DNA from: Pseudoalteromonas sp. MMG010 | Lineage (GTDB): Bacteria > Pseudomonadota > Gammaproteobacteria > Enterobacterales > Alteromonadaceae | Assembly: GCF_018100905.1 (NCBI RefSeq) | Contig: NZ_JAGJEG010000009.1 | Location: 124,001-188,000, forward strand | DNA: 64,000 bases | Reading direction: 5' to 3' | Shown here: one piece after another, positions 27,792 to 35,897 of the stretch | Layout: every line of letters begins with the position of its first letter | Position numbering within the stretch: the stretch's first letter is position 1 | Translations under genes and position numbers: made by a program | Notes under the pieces: model-generated | Seen by the model: only the letters and a program-made list of their open reading frames with translations | Told to the model about the DNA's origin: nothing | The model's database searches: none

Positions 27792-29043
27792 CGGCAATAA
27801 AAAAATGGTGCAATATTGTTTATTTTATATTGCACTGTCTTTTTTTTCGCATTTAACATTTGCCAATATGGCCAATACACAAAAAAGTACTGAGCGCTGG
27901 CAACAAATAGAGCATCATGCTCGTCTGCAAACTGTTTATTTTCATGCTTGGGGAGGCGATCCTCAAATAAACTCTTATATTCAATGGGTTGCAAAGCAAG
28001 TAAACGAAAAATATCAAATAAATTTAGTCCATGTAAAACTAGCCGATACCAGTGAAGCCGTCAGCCGCGTGCTCGCTGAAAAGGCTGCTGATAATAACAC
28101 CCAAGGTAGCGTAGATTTAATTTGGATAAATGGAGCTAACTTTGCCACTATGAGTGAGCATTCGCTGCTGCTATCGCAATGGGCTAATTATTTACCAAAC
28201 TTTAAATACACCGACCCAAACAATAACCCCGCAGTTACTTATGATTTTGGTATCGCTACCAATGGTATGGAATCACCTTGGGGTCAGTCTTCACTGACTT
28301 TTTATTACGATAGTGCAACCATTAAAACACCACCGGAAACATTAAACGCTTTATTAAAATGGAGTGAAAATAATCCAGGTAGATTTAGTTACCCTAAGCC
28401 TTCGGATTATTTAGGCATGAGCTTTTTAAAATATGCGCTAACCGTATTACATCAGCACAGTAGCGACGAAATAAAAAATCAATTAAACCAGGTTGTTAAT
28501 GCTAAAACTAAAGATAAAATATTAGCACCTCTTTGGCAGTTTTTAGATACTCTGCACCCTACTCTTTGGCGAAAAGGCAGTCACTTTATGCAAAGTAGTG
28601 CACAAATGCGCCGCTTAATAGATGACACTGAATTGAGCTTAGCGTTTACTTTTTCATCGGCAGAAATTCCAGCGGCGGTAGCACGTTATGATTTAATACC
28701 CAGTATACGAAGTTATGCCATGGCCGATGGCAGTTTAAGTAACACACATTTTGTGGCGATTCCTTATAATGCAAGCCATGCACCGGGAGCTCAAGTGGTG
28801 GCTAACTTTTTATTAAGCCCTGCGGCACAAGCTTACAAGCAACGCCCTGAAGTGTGGGGAGATAAAACGGTATTAATACAACATACATTAGCACCAAAAC
28901 AACAAGCTTTATTTACTCATCATAATACACACCCCAGTGCACTACCTATTGATGCGATAAAACGAACACTCAATGAACCTCATCCAAGTTGGGTTAAAGC
29001 AATACAAATGGGCTGGCAAGCACGCTATGGAGTGAGTCAATGA
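27778..29043 (+). CDS. ynjB: YnjB-like ABC transporter periplasmic binding protein
   Basis: 421 residues from the first ATG; an ATG at 27805 would leave 412 with a cleaner signal peptide (MVQYCLFYIALSFFSHLTFA). The mature protein is a class II-type binding protein (AWGGDPQINSYIQWVAKQ, then LIWINGANFATM and WGQSSLTFYYD). This matches YnjB, the binding component of the YnjBCD importer, whose substrate is not established. The stop overlaps the permease start by four bases (ATGA), meaning translational coupling. Symbol is by architecture and gene order. Confidence 0.82.
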   Translation: MPQCNGNKKMVQYCLFYIALSFFSHLTFANMANTQKSTERWQQIEHHARLQTVYFHAWGGDPQINSYIQWVAKQVNEKYQINLVHVKLADTSEAVSRVLAEKAADNNTQGSVDLIWINGANFATMSEHSLLLSQWANYLPNFKYTDPNNNPAVTYDFGIATNGMESPWGQSSLTFYYDSATIKTPPETLNALLKWSENNPGRFSYPKPSDYLGMSFLKYALTVLHQHSSDEIKNQLNQVVNAKTKDKILAPLWQFLDTLHPTLWRKGSHFMQSSAQMRRLIDDTELSLAFTFSSAEIPAAVARYDLIPSIRSYAMADGSLSNTHFVAIPYNASHAPGAQVVANFLLSPAAQAYKQRPEVWGDKTVLIQHTLAPKQQALFTHHNTHPSALPIDAIKRTLNEPHPSWVKAIQMGWQARYGVSQ

Positions 29044-30794
29044 CCGTCGCATCTAAAATAGAGCCATTAGTTTATAAAAGCATTCCACCTTCTCGTTATT
29101 CGTGGTTTGCCCGTATTGTGAAACTCAGTCCACAATTATTATTAACGCTATTAATTATTCCAGTACTAGCTGGCTTGGTATTTGTGTTGTTACCGGCTTT
29201 TGGTTGGGCTCCGGCACTTGATCAAACACAATTAAGTTTTGACGGCTTTATCGCTATTAGTAATACGCCAGGCATAACACACATGATTGCTTTGAGTATG
29301 TTTAGTGGACTGGTTAGTACGTTTATTGCCTTTTTAATTACCATTATGATTTTAGCGGTATTTTTTACCAGTTCATGGTTACACACGATTGAACGTTTAC
29401 TAAGTCCAATTTTGGTCATTCCCCACGCAGCTGCTGCAATTGCGGTTGGTTTTTTAATTGCGCCATCAGGTATGATTTCGCGCTTAATCTCACCGTGGTT
29501 AAGTCAGTGGGAAATGGCGCCCAATGGAATATTTCCTTATGATCCGTACGGTATTAGCATTATTATTGGCTTAACATTAAAAGAGTTACCTTTTTTATTA
29601 CTAATGGCGCTAGGGGTCTTAGCACAACCTGAATTAGGTAAAAAACTACGCAGCCAACACAAAGTGGCACTTAATTTAGGCTATTGCCCACTGACAGCGT
29701 TTTTTAAAGTGGTGTTACCTAGTTTATATCCGTTAATGCGTTTACCTATTCTTGCGGTACTTGCTTATGCCAGCGCAAGCGTAGAAATGCCGCTAATTTT
29801 AGGCCCAAACACACCCGCTACGTTAGCCGTTACTATCATGCAATGGTTTAACGATGTTGATTTAAATCTACGAATACAAGCCTCAGCTGGCGCAATATTA
29901 CAGTTAATAATAACCTGTATATTATTACTTATTTGGCTTGGCGGAGAAAAACTATGCCATGTGTTTTTTCGTGATTCGTTAACCAATGGTGTGCGCGATC
30001 ATGGGGGCGCTTTTTGGCAAAAAATAACCGTTGTAATCACCACTTTTGTTATTAGCTTTATTTTACTCTCACTGGTGGGGTTAATTTTATGGTCATTTGC
30101 AGGGTTTTGGCGTTTTCCAAATGCTTTACCTGAGCAATTTGTATTACTGCATTACACTCAGGCTTTAATGCAAATGGGAGATGCACTTTTTAACACGGTA
30201 TTTATCGGTATTAGCGCCACGTTTTTAGCAATCGCTATTACGTTACTATGTTTAGAAGCAGAGCAACTTGATAATAAACCTCTTTCTCGCATAACCAGTT
30301 TAATCATATACCTTCCTTTACTGGTGCCAAGCATTGCGTTTTTATTTGGTTTAGTGTGGCTACAACAATTAATTGCTCACCAAGCCGCATTTTTTAGTGT
30401 GGTATTTAGCCATTTATTATTTGTGCTACCGTATGTATTTCTCTCGCTTGCCAGTAGTTATAGGCGTTTAGACCCACGTTTTTCTCAAGTTGCAGCCAGT
30501 TTGGGAGCGCCACCAAGTAAAGTGTTTTTTCAGATAAAACTACCGCAATTATTTGCGCCTATTTTAATTGCGGCAGCACTTGGCTTAGCAATTAGTTTTG
30601 GCCAGTATTTGCCTACACTACTCGCTTCTGGTGGCCGTGTTAGTACCATTACGACCGAAGCGGTTGCGTTAGCAAATGGAGCAAGCAGGCGTACCAGTGC
30701 AGTTTATGCCATTATACAAATGGTATTGCCATTTATTGGATTTATTATTGCTTGGGTTCTTCCTAAATATTTTTTTAAAAGTGCGCGAGCATAA
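29040..30794 (+). CDS. ynjC: YnjC-like ABC transporter permease (fused two-domain)
   Basis: 584 residues with about 12 membrane segments arranged as two binding-protein-dependent permease units. EAA-type loops occur in both halves: about residues 205-225 (LNLGYCPLTAFFKVVLPSL) and 485-505 (ASLGAPPSKVFFQIKLPQL). Fused permeases of this length are characteristic of iron/thiamine/YnjC-type importers. Start overlaps the binding-protein stop. Next gene follows after 18 bases. Confidence 0.88.
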   Translation: MTVASKIEPLVYKSIPPSRYSWFARIVKLSPQLLLTLLIIPVLAGLVFVLLPAFGWAPALDQTQLSFDGFIAISNTPGITHMIALSMFSGLVSTFIAFLITIMILAVFFTSSWLHTIERLLSPILVIPHAAAAIAVGFLIAPSGMISRLISPWLSQWEMAPNGIFPYDPYGISIIIGLTLKELPFLLLMALGVLAQPELGKKLRSQHKVALNLGYCPLTAFFKVVLPSLYPLMRLPILAVLAYASASVEMPLILGPNTPATLAVTIMQWFNDVDLNLRIQASAGAILQLIITCILLLIWLGGEKLCHVFFRDSLTNGVRDHGGAFWQKITVVITTFVISFILLSLVGLILWSFAGFWRFPNALPEQFVLLHYTQALMQMGDALFNTVFIGISATFLAIAITLLCLEAEQLDNKPLSRITSLIIYLPLLVPSIAFLFGLVWLQQLIAHQAAFFSVVFSHLLFVLPYVFLSLASSYRRLDPRFSQVAASLGAPPSKVFFQIKLPQLFAPILIAAALGLAISFGQYLPTLLASGGRVSTITTEAVALANGASRRTSAVYAIIQMVLPFIGFIIAWVLPKYFFKSARA

Positions 30795-30812
30795 TACAAA
30801 GCAGGTTAATGT

Positions 30813-31451
30813 ATGCAGTCTTCTTTACAAATTAAAAACTTACAATTGTTTCGCCAAAAAGAGGAATTACTCAGTTTAAACGAACACGTTAATGGCGGCG
30901 ATATTTTAACTATTATGGGCCCCTCTGGGAGTGGTAAGTCAAGCTTATTGAATTGGTTAATTGGTACCTTACCCACCGGGTTTAGTGCACGTGGCGAAGT
31001 CTTTCTTAATAATAATAATATTAGTGAATTACCTGCCCACCTACGTCACATTGGGGTGTTATACCAAGACCCTTTATTGTTTTCGCACCTCAGTGTTGCT
31101 GGCAATATTGCCTTTGCGATGCCAAAGGGAAATAAAAAATTACGGTTAGAGAAAATTGACAACGCGTTAGCCCAAATTGGCTTAGCGGGAATGGCAAACC
31201 GTCATCCTGATAACCTCTCTGGTGGTCAGCAAGCTCGCGTTGCGTTACTGCGTATGTTGTTAAGCGAGCCTAAAGCCATTTTACTTGATGAGCCCTTTAG
31301 TAAACTCGATGCACAACTAAGAGAAGATACTCGCGAGCTGGTATTCAGTCAGATCCGCACTTATAAACTCCCTGCCATTATGGTAACCCATGATAACAGC
31401 GACGCACACGCAGCCAATGGTAAGCTCGTTACTTTAAAAACAGCAGTATAA
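30813..31451 (+). CDS. ynjD: YnjD-like ABC transporter ATPase
   Basis: 212 residues, a short single ATPase domain. Walker A GPSGSGKSS, Q-loop LYQDPLLF, signature LSGGQQARVALLR, Walker B AILLDEP and the switch histidine in MVTHDNSD are all present, so it should be active. Short C-terminus without a regulatory extension fits YnjD. It powers the YnjC-type permease encoded immediately upstream. A weak AGCAGG ribosome site precedes the ATG. Confidence 0.9.
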   Translation: MQSSLQIKNLQLFRQKEELLSLNEHVNGGDILTIMGPSGSGKSSLLNWLIGTLPTGFSARGEVFLNNNNISELPAHLRHIGVLYQDPLLFSHLSVAGNIAFAMPKGNKKLRLEKIDNALAQIGLAGMANRHPDNLSGGQQARVALLRMLLSEPKAILLDEPFSKLDAQLREDTRELVFSQIRTYKLPAIMVTHDNSDAHAANGKLVTLKTAV

Positions 31452-31466
31452 TTTAGAGAAAATAAT

Positions 31467-32108
31467 ATGTTAGATAAGTTCATCACCCCCGTCATAAAGC
31501 CACTGTTAACGCCTGCGGTTATGTTTTGCCATAAGCGCAATATAACCGCCGACAAAGTCACGCTGGTTGGGTTTTTAGTGGGCGTTTTGGCAGTCCCCTT
31601 ACTAGCGTTTGAACTTTATCATGCTGCGCTTTTAGTCATTATTTTAAACCGTATTTTAGACGGCTTAGATGGCGCACTTGCCCGCTATGCGAACCAAAGT
31701 TCGAGCGCCGGTGGGTTTTTAGACATTACGTTAGATTTTTTATTTTACGCAGCAATTCCGTTAGGATTTATTTTAGCCAACCCGCAGCATAATGCGATTG
31801 CAGGCGCCATTTTATTAGCCACATTTATTGGCACAGGTTCAAGCTTTTTAGCATTTGCGATTGCCGCCGAAAAATTTAAACTGGATAAACCACAATTTAA
31901 TTACAAAAGTTTTTACTATTTAAATGGCCTAGCCGAAGGCACCGAAACCATTGCATTATTTATTGCATTTTGTATATGGCCAGAACATTTTGTTTTACTT
32001 GCAAGTATCTTTTCAGTGATATGCGCCTTAACCATATTTACTCGTATTTATGGCGGATATCATACTTTAAAACAACAAGAGCTAAGCATTAAGGATAATA
32101 ATGAATAA
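31467..32108 (+). CDS. ynjF: YnjF-like CDP-alcohol phosphatidyltransferase
   Basis: 213 residues with six membrane helices. The full CDP-alcohol phosphotransferase signature D-x2-DG-x2-AR-x8-G-x3-D-x3-D begins at Asp65 (DGLDGALARYANQSSS, then GGFLDITLDF), so all catalytic aspartates are intact. It should transfer a phospho-alcohol group between CDP-linked donor and an alcohol at the inner membrane; the acceptor is unknown. In E. coli a homologue also lies beside ynjBCD, and here the same order is kept. It overlaps the next gene by eight bases. Confidence 0.85.
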   Translation: MLDKFITPVIKPLLTPAVMFCHKRNITADKVTLVGFLVGVLAVPLLAFELYHAALLVIILNRILDGLDGALARYANQSSSAGGFLDITLDFLFYAAIPLGFILANPQHNAIAGAILLATFIGTGSSFLAFAIAAEKFKLDKPQFNYKSFYYLNGLAEGTETIALFIAFCIWPEHFVLLASIFSVICALTIFTRIYGGYHTLKQQELSIKDNNE

Positions 32109-32889
32109 CGAGCTGTGGTGGCGACTTGGCTTTTTTGTGGGGATTTTAGCGCTCATGATGATAAGTGAGTATTTAAAACCTGCACGACAATCCCCCGTTA
32201 AAGCATCAAAACGTTGGACTGCTAATTTTGGTTTAGTTATTTTAGCTTCGATTACAGCAAGATTAAGTATTCCCATTGGCTTAACCGCCGTCGCCGTTTT
32301 TAACCAGCAACACAACATTGGGCTGTTTAATCAAGTAGCGTTACCACCTGTTGCGGTCGTCATTTTAAGCTTATTACTGTTAGATGTATTAATTTATTGG
32401 CAGCACAGATTGTTTCATCGCTTACCCATATTATGGCGTTTGCATAAAGTACATCATGGTGATGCTCATGTAGATACCAGTACCGGTTTACGCTTTCACC
32501 CAATAGAAATCGTTATTAGCATATTAGTAAAATTAATTGCGATTAGTGCATTAGGGATCCCAGCCATCGCCGTGCTGATTTTTGAAATTGCGTTAAACGG
32601 GTTGGCTTTATTTAACCATGCTAATATACGTTTACCCTCGGTAATAGAAAAACCATTACGATTAATCCTCATGACCCAAATTTTACATCGTATACATCAC
32701 AGCCAAGTGGTTAACGAAACAAACTCTAATTATGGTTTTAGTGTGATTTGGTGGGATAGGTTATTTGGTAGCTACAAAGCCCAAGCCACTAAAAGTGATG
32801 AAGATCTAGATATAGGCTTAAAACAGTACCCCGATGAACATGTCAATGCACGCTTACTTGCTTTGTTATTAATGCCTTTTAAAAAGTAA
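32101..32889 (+). CDS. Fatty-acid hydroxylase/sterol-desaturase family membrane protein
   Basis: 262 residues, four or five membrane segments and the di-iron histidine boxes: HRLFH (in WQHRLFHR), HKVHH with the following H of DAHVD, and HRIHHS near residue 199. These mark the fatty acid hydroxylase superfamily, which inserts oxygen into or desaturates lipid chains. Substrate unknown. It is the last gene of the eight-gene unit; its start lies inside the phosphotransferase gene. The pairing with a CDP-alcohol enzyme suggests modification of a lipid. Confidence 0.85.
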   Translation: MNNELWWRLGFFVGILALMMISEYLKPARQSPVKASKRWTANFGLVILASITARLSIPIGLTAVAVFNQQHNIGLFNQVALPPVAVVILSLLLLDVLIYWQHRLFHRLPILWRLHKVHHGDAHVDTSTGLRFHPIEIVISILVKLIAISALGIPAIAVLIFEIALNGLALFNHANIRLPSVIEKPLRLILMTQILHRIHHSQVVNETNSNYGFSVIWWDRLFGSYKAQATKSDEDLDIGLKQYPDEHVNARLLALLLMPFKK

Positions 32890-33032
32890 TACCTGCGCTT
32901 TATTGGTTTATCTAAACTTAATTACAGCTCATTTACACCCCCCCTGTGATGTCAAAACCACGTACATTAGTAAACAGAATGTAATAAAGCGTAATAAATT
33001 AGTTGACCAATCCCCTTCCAGACAATATCATT

Positions 33033-33105
33033 TGTAAGCGCTTACATAACTCACCGAAATATAATGCTGTGTGTTTTTCTTACACTCAACATGTAAGCGC
33101 TTACA
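33033..33105. promoter_or_regulatory. Two perfect LacI-family palindromes upstream of the GH16 gene
   Basis: TGTAAGCGCTTACA occurs exactly at 33033-33046 and again at 33092-33105, 59 bases apart. A TATAAT sequence lies between them (33060-33065). This 14-base perfect palindrome with a central CG is the classical LacI/GalR-type operator form, so repression by a LacI-family regulator with possible looping is likely. No LacI gene is in the window. The GH16 start follows 57 bases after the second site. Confidence 0.85.
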
Positions 33106-33161
33106 AAATATATGTTTACAACCACTAAAACTGACAACACTCTTAATTCTGGGGTTCAATT

Positions 33162-35822
33162 ATGAACATAGAAACTAAATACATGACACGACTAATAGCT
33201 GCCATTTCGTTAGCTTCGTTAGCGGGTTGTGGTGGCGATTCGGCAACCACATCAAACTTCGAAAACGTAGATGTTAGTGAACCAGTCTCTGACTGGCAAT
33301 TAGTTTGGAGCGACGAGTTTGACGACGCTAAAATTGACACAAACAAATGGAACTACGAAGTAAACTGTGACGGCGGCGGTAATAACGAAAAACAATGCTA
33401 TACCGCAAACGAAGAAAATGCATACACTCAAGACGGCGTTTTAAATATTGTCGCGCTTCCTGCACAAGAAGGTGCTGAAAAACCCTATACGTCTGCCCGT
33501 ATTACCACACGTTACAAAGCCGATTTTACCTATGGTCGTTTTGAAGTACGTGCAAAACTACCTTCAGGACAAGGCAGCTGGCCTGCATTTTGGATGCTAC
33601 CGACTAACGAAGAATATGGCGGTTGGCCCCGTTCTGGCGAAATTGACATTTTAGAATCAGTGAACTTAAAAGTGACCGATGAGCAAGGGAACGTAGAGTC
33701 TGGTGTTTACGGCACACTACATTACGGAAGAGCGTGGCCTGATAATGCGCATACGGGGACTTCCTACGAATTACCCGATGGCATTAACCCAGCCGATGAC
33801 TTTCACACATATGCCGTTGAATGGCAAGAAGGCGAAATTCGCTGGTACATCGATAATTACCTGTACGCCACTCAACGACAATCTCAGGTTCGTTATAACT
33901 CTAAAGACGAAGCTGTTGGCTTAGCGCACCGTGGTTGGTTTGCTGAGTATTATGAGCAAAGCACCGGTGAGTTAGTAACTCATTGGGACAGTGCCCCATT
34001 TGATAAAGATTTTTTCTTAATCTTAAACCTCGCTGTTGGTGGTGATTGGCCAGAGAATGTAAATGATTTAGGTGTAGATGCAAGTGCATTTGAAAATGGC
34101 CAAGCATTTGAAGTTGATTATGTACGTGCGTACCAATGTGCTTCAAACCCAGATACTGGTAAAGGCTGTGAAACTGTGCGCCCAGGTTACGACAGCTTAG
34201 ATGATGCATTATTAGAAGGTGAAGCCCCAATACCAAGCGCACCGTCTTCAGGTATCGCAACCCCTTTAACTATTTTTTCTGACGCATTTAATGCAAATTG
34301 GCCTGCATGGGATTGCTGTGCAGGTACTACACCTGAAGTGGTTAACGATGATGTTCAAGGCAACGTAGTACAATTTGAACTCAATGATTCACCCACCGTT
34401 GTTGGTTTTATTAGCCGTGAAGAATTTATTACCGATGAAAATGGTGCTGCAACGCCATTTGACGCCTCTCCTATGCTAGAAGAAGGCTACGTACGCTTTA
34501 AAATGAAAATAACAAGTGCACCTAGCACGCCTGATACTCCATGGTTTATTAAACTAGAAAGCACTGAGGCGTCTTCAGCAGCAGATATGCAACTTTCACA
34601 AAGTGTTGAAGGCTTAGTCCCCACTGTCGGTGAATGGCAAACATATACATTTATGCTAGCTGACCTAGAAGAAGCGGGTTTAGATATTAGTGCCATTGAT
34701 GTATTAATGGTGTTTCCTGAGTGGGGCACTGGTGAAGGCGCTGTATTTTTGTTAGATGATGTTGAGATTACTCAAGATAATCTAACAGCTTCTCCAGAGC
34801 TTGTTATTTTTACCGATCAACAAAGTACCGCATGGCCTATGTGGGATTGTTGTGGTGGTTCAACGCCTGTTGAAGCAATGGATGATGAAGAACACGGCAT
34901 CACTGCTGAGTTCTCAATTGGTGCAACCCCGACCGTTATGGGCTTTATTAGTCGTAGCGATGCCGGTGGTAGTGGTGAAGCTTTTGATGCCAGCGCTATT
35001 TTAGACGAAGGCGTTATTCAATTTGATTTAAAACTAACGTCAAGCCCAAGCACGCCTGATGCGATATGGTTATTTAAAGTTGAATCTGACGGTGGCGATA
35101 CTGCGGTTGAGCTTTCACTTACCGATAGCCAAGAAGGTATTGCACCGAGTGTTGATCAATGGCAAACATATACTTTTACTTTGGCCGATTTAGCAGCTAA
35201 AGGCCTTGATGTAAGCGCACTAGATGTCGTTATGATTTTTCCTACATGGGGAACTGGCGAAGGCGCTGTATACCGTGTAGATAATGTAAAAATTTATAAC
35301 CCCAATGCCACACCGGTTAATAGTGGCGAGCTTAGCGTATTTGCCGATACGTCAGCCGAACAATGGAGCATATGGGATTGCTGCGGTGGTTCTACTCCAA
35401 CCGAAGAAACCGATGATGATGAGCATGGCACTGTTGCGCAATTTAGTATTGGTGCAACCGCTACTGTTATGGGGTTCTTAGCTGATGAAGACACCTCGTT
35501 TGCCGCTTCATCACTATTAACCAATGGTGTAGTACAGTTTGATATGAAATTAGTAAGTGCGCCATCGGATATAGACGCACAATGGTTATTTAAAATTGAA
35601 TCAATTGATGCTTCAACTGCCGTAGAGCTTACTTTTGATGCAAGTACACAAGGTCAATTACCTACTGTAGGGCAATGGCAAACTTATACCTTCCCACTAC
35701 AAACATTGTACGACGCTGGCCTAGATATTTCAGCGATTAACGTGATTATGATGTTCCCAACATGGGGGTTAGGAGACGGTGCACTATACCGTATAGATAA
35801 CGTAGTTATCGCTAACCCATAA
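33162..35822 (+). CDS. GH16 beta-glucanase (laminarinase-type) lipoprotein with three C-terminal repeats
   Basis: 886 residues. Lipoprotein signal with lipobox LAGC (Cys near residue 23). The GH16 domain (about 45-325) has the catalytic motif EIDILES with Glu160, Asp162 and Glu165, plus GRFEVRAKLPSGQGSWPAFWMLP, typical of endo-1,3-beta-glucanases. Three tandem domains follow at about 367-545, 546-722 and 723-886. Each starts with W-x2-WDCC-x-G-x-TP and ends with a D-x-V or D-N-V strand. They resemble the galactose-binding-like C-terminal module of Pseudoalteromonas exo-glucanases, and probably bind glucan. Expected role: surface cleavage of laminarin. The TonB receptor follows after 75 bases containing a perfect hairpin. 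Confidence 0.88.
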   Translation: MNIETKYMTRLIAAISLASLAGCGGDSATTSNFENVDVSEPVSDWQLVWSDEFDDAKIDTNKWNYEVNCDGGGNNEKQCYTANEENAYTQDGVLNIVALPAQEGAEKPYTSARITTRYKADFTYGRFEVRAKLPSGQGSWPAFWMLPTNEEYGGWPRSGEIDILESVNLKVTDEQGNVESGVYGTLHYGRAWPDNAHTGTSYELPDGINPADDFHTYAVEWQEGEIRWYIDNYLYATQRQSQVRYNSKDEAVGLAHRGWFAEYYEQSTGELVTHWDSAPFDKDFFLILNLAVGGDWPENVNDLGVDASAFENGQAFEVDYVRAYQCASNPDTGKGCETVRPGYDSLDDALLEGEAPIPSAPSSGIATPLTIFSDAFNANWPAWDCCAGTTPEVVNDDVQGNVVQFELNDSPTVVGFISREEFITDENGAATPFDASPMLEEGYVRFKMKITSAPSTPDTPWFIKLESTEASSAADMQLSQSVEGLVPTVGEWQTYTFMLADLEEAGLDISAIDVLMVFPEWGTGEGAVFLLDDVEITQDNLTASPELVIFTDQQSTAWPMWDCCGGSTPVEAMDDEEHGITAEFSIGATPTVMGFISRSDAGGSGEAFDASAILDEGVIQFDLKLTSSPSTPDAIWLFKVESDGGDTAVELSLTDSQEGIAPSVDQWQTYTFTLADLAAKGLDVSALDVVMIFPTWGTGEGAVYRVDNVKIYNPNATPVNSGELSVFADTSAEQWSIWDCCGGSTPTEETDDDEHGTVAQFSIGATATVMGFLADEDTSFAASSLLTNGVVQFDMKLVSAPSDIDAQWLFKIESIDASTAVELTFDASTQGQLPTVGQWQTYTFPLQTLYDAGLDISAINVIMMFPTWGLGDGALYRIDNVVIANP

Positions 35823-35844
35823 GTTAAGTATAAGTTGATTTAAG

Positions 35845-35869
35845 TGATAGATACTTTATGTATCTATCA
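35845..35869 (+). promoter_or_regulatory. Perfect 10-bp hairpin between GH16 and TonB receptor genes
   Basis: TGATAGATAC (35845-35854) pairs with GTATCTATCA (35860-35869) around a 5-base loop, with no T run after it. It could lower read-through, protect mRNA ends, or set the ratio of enzyme to receptor. Confidence 0.55.
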
Positions 35870-35897
35870 GCCTAGAATTTAATAAAGCAGAGCTATT

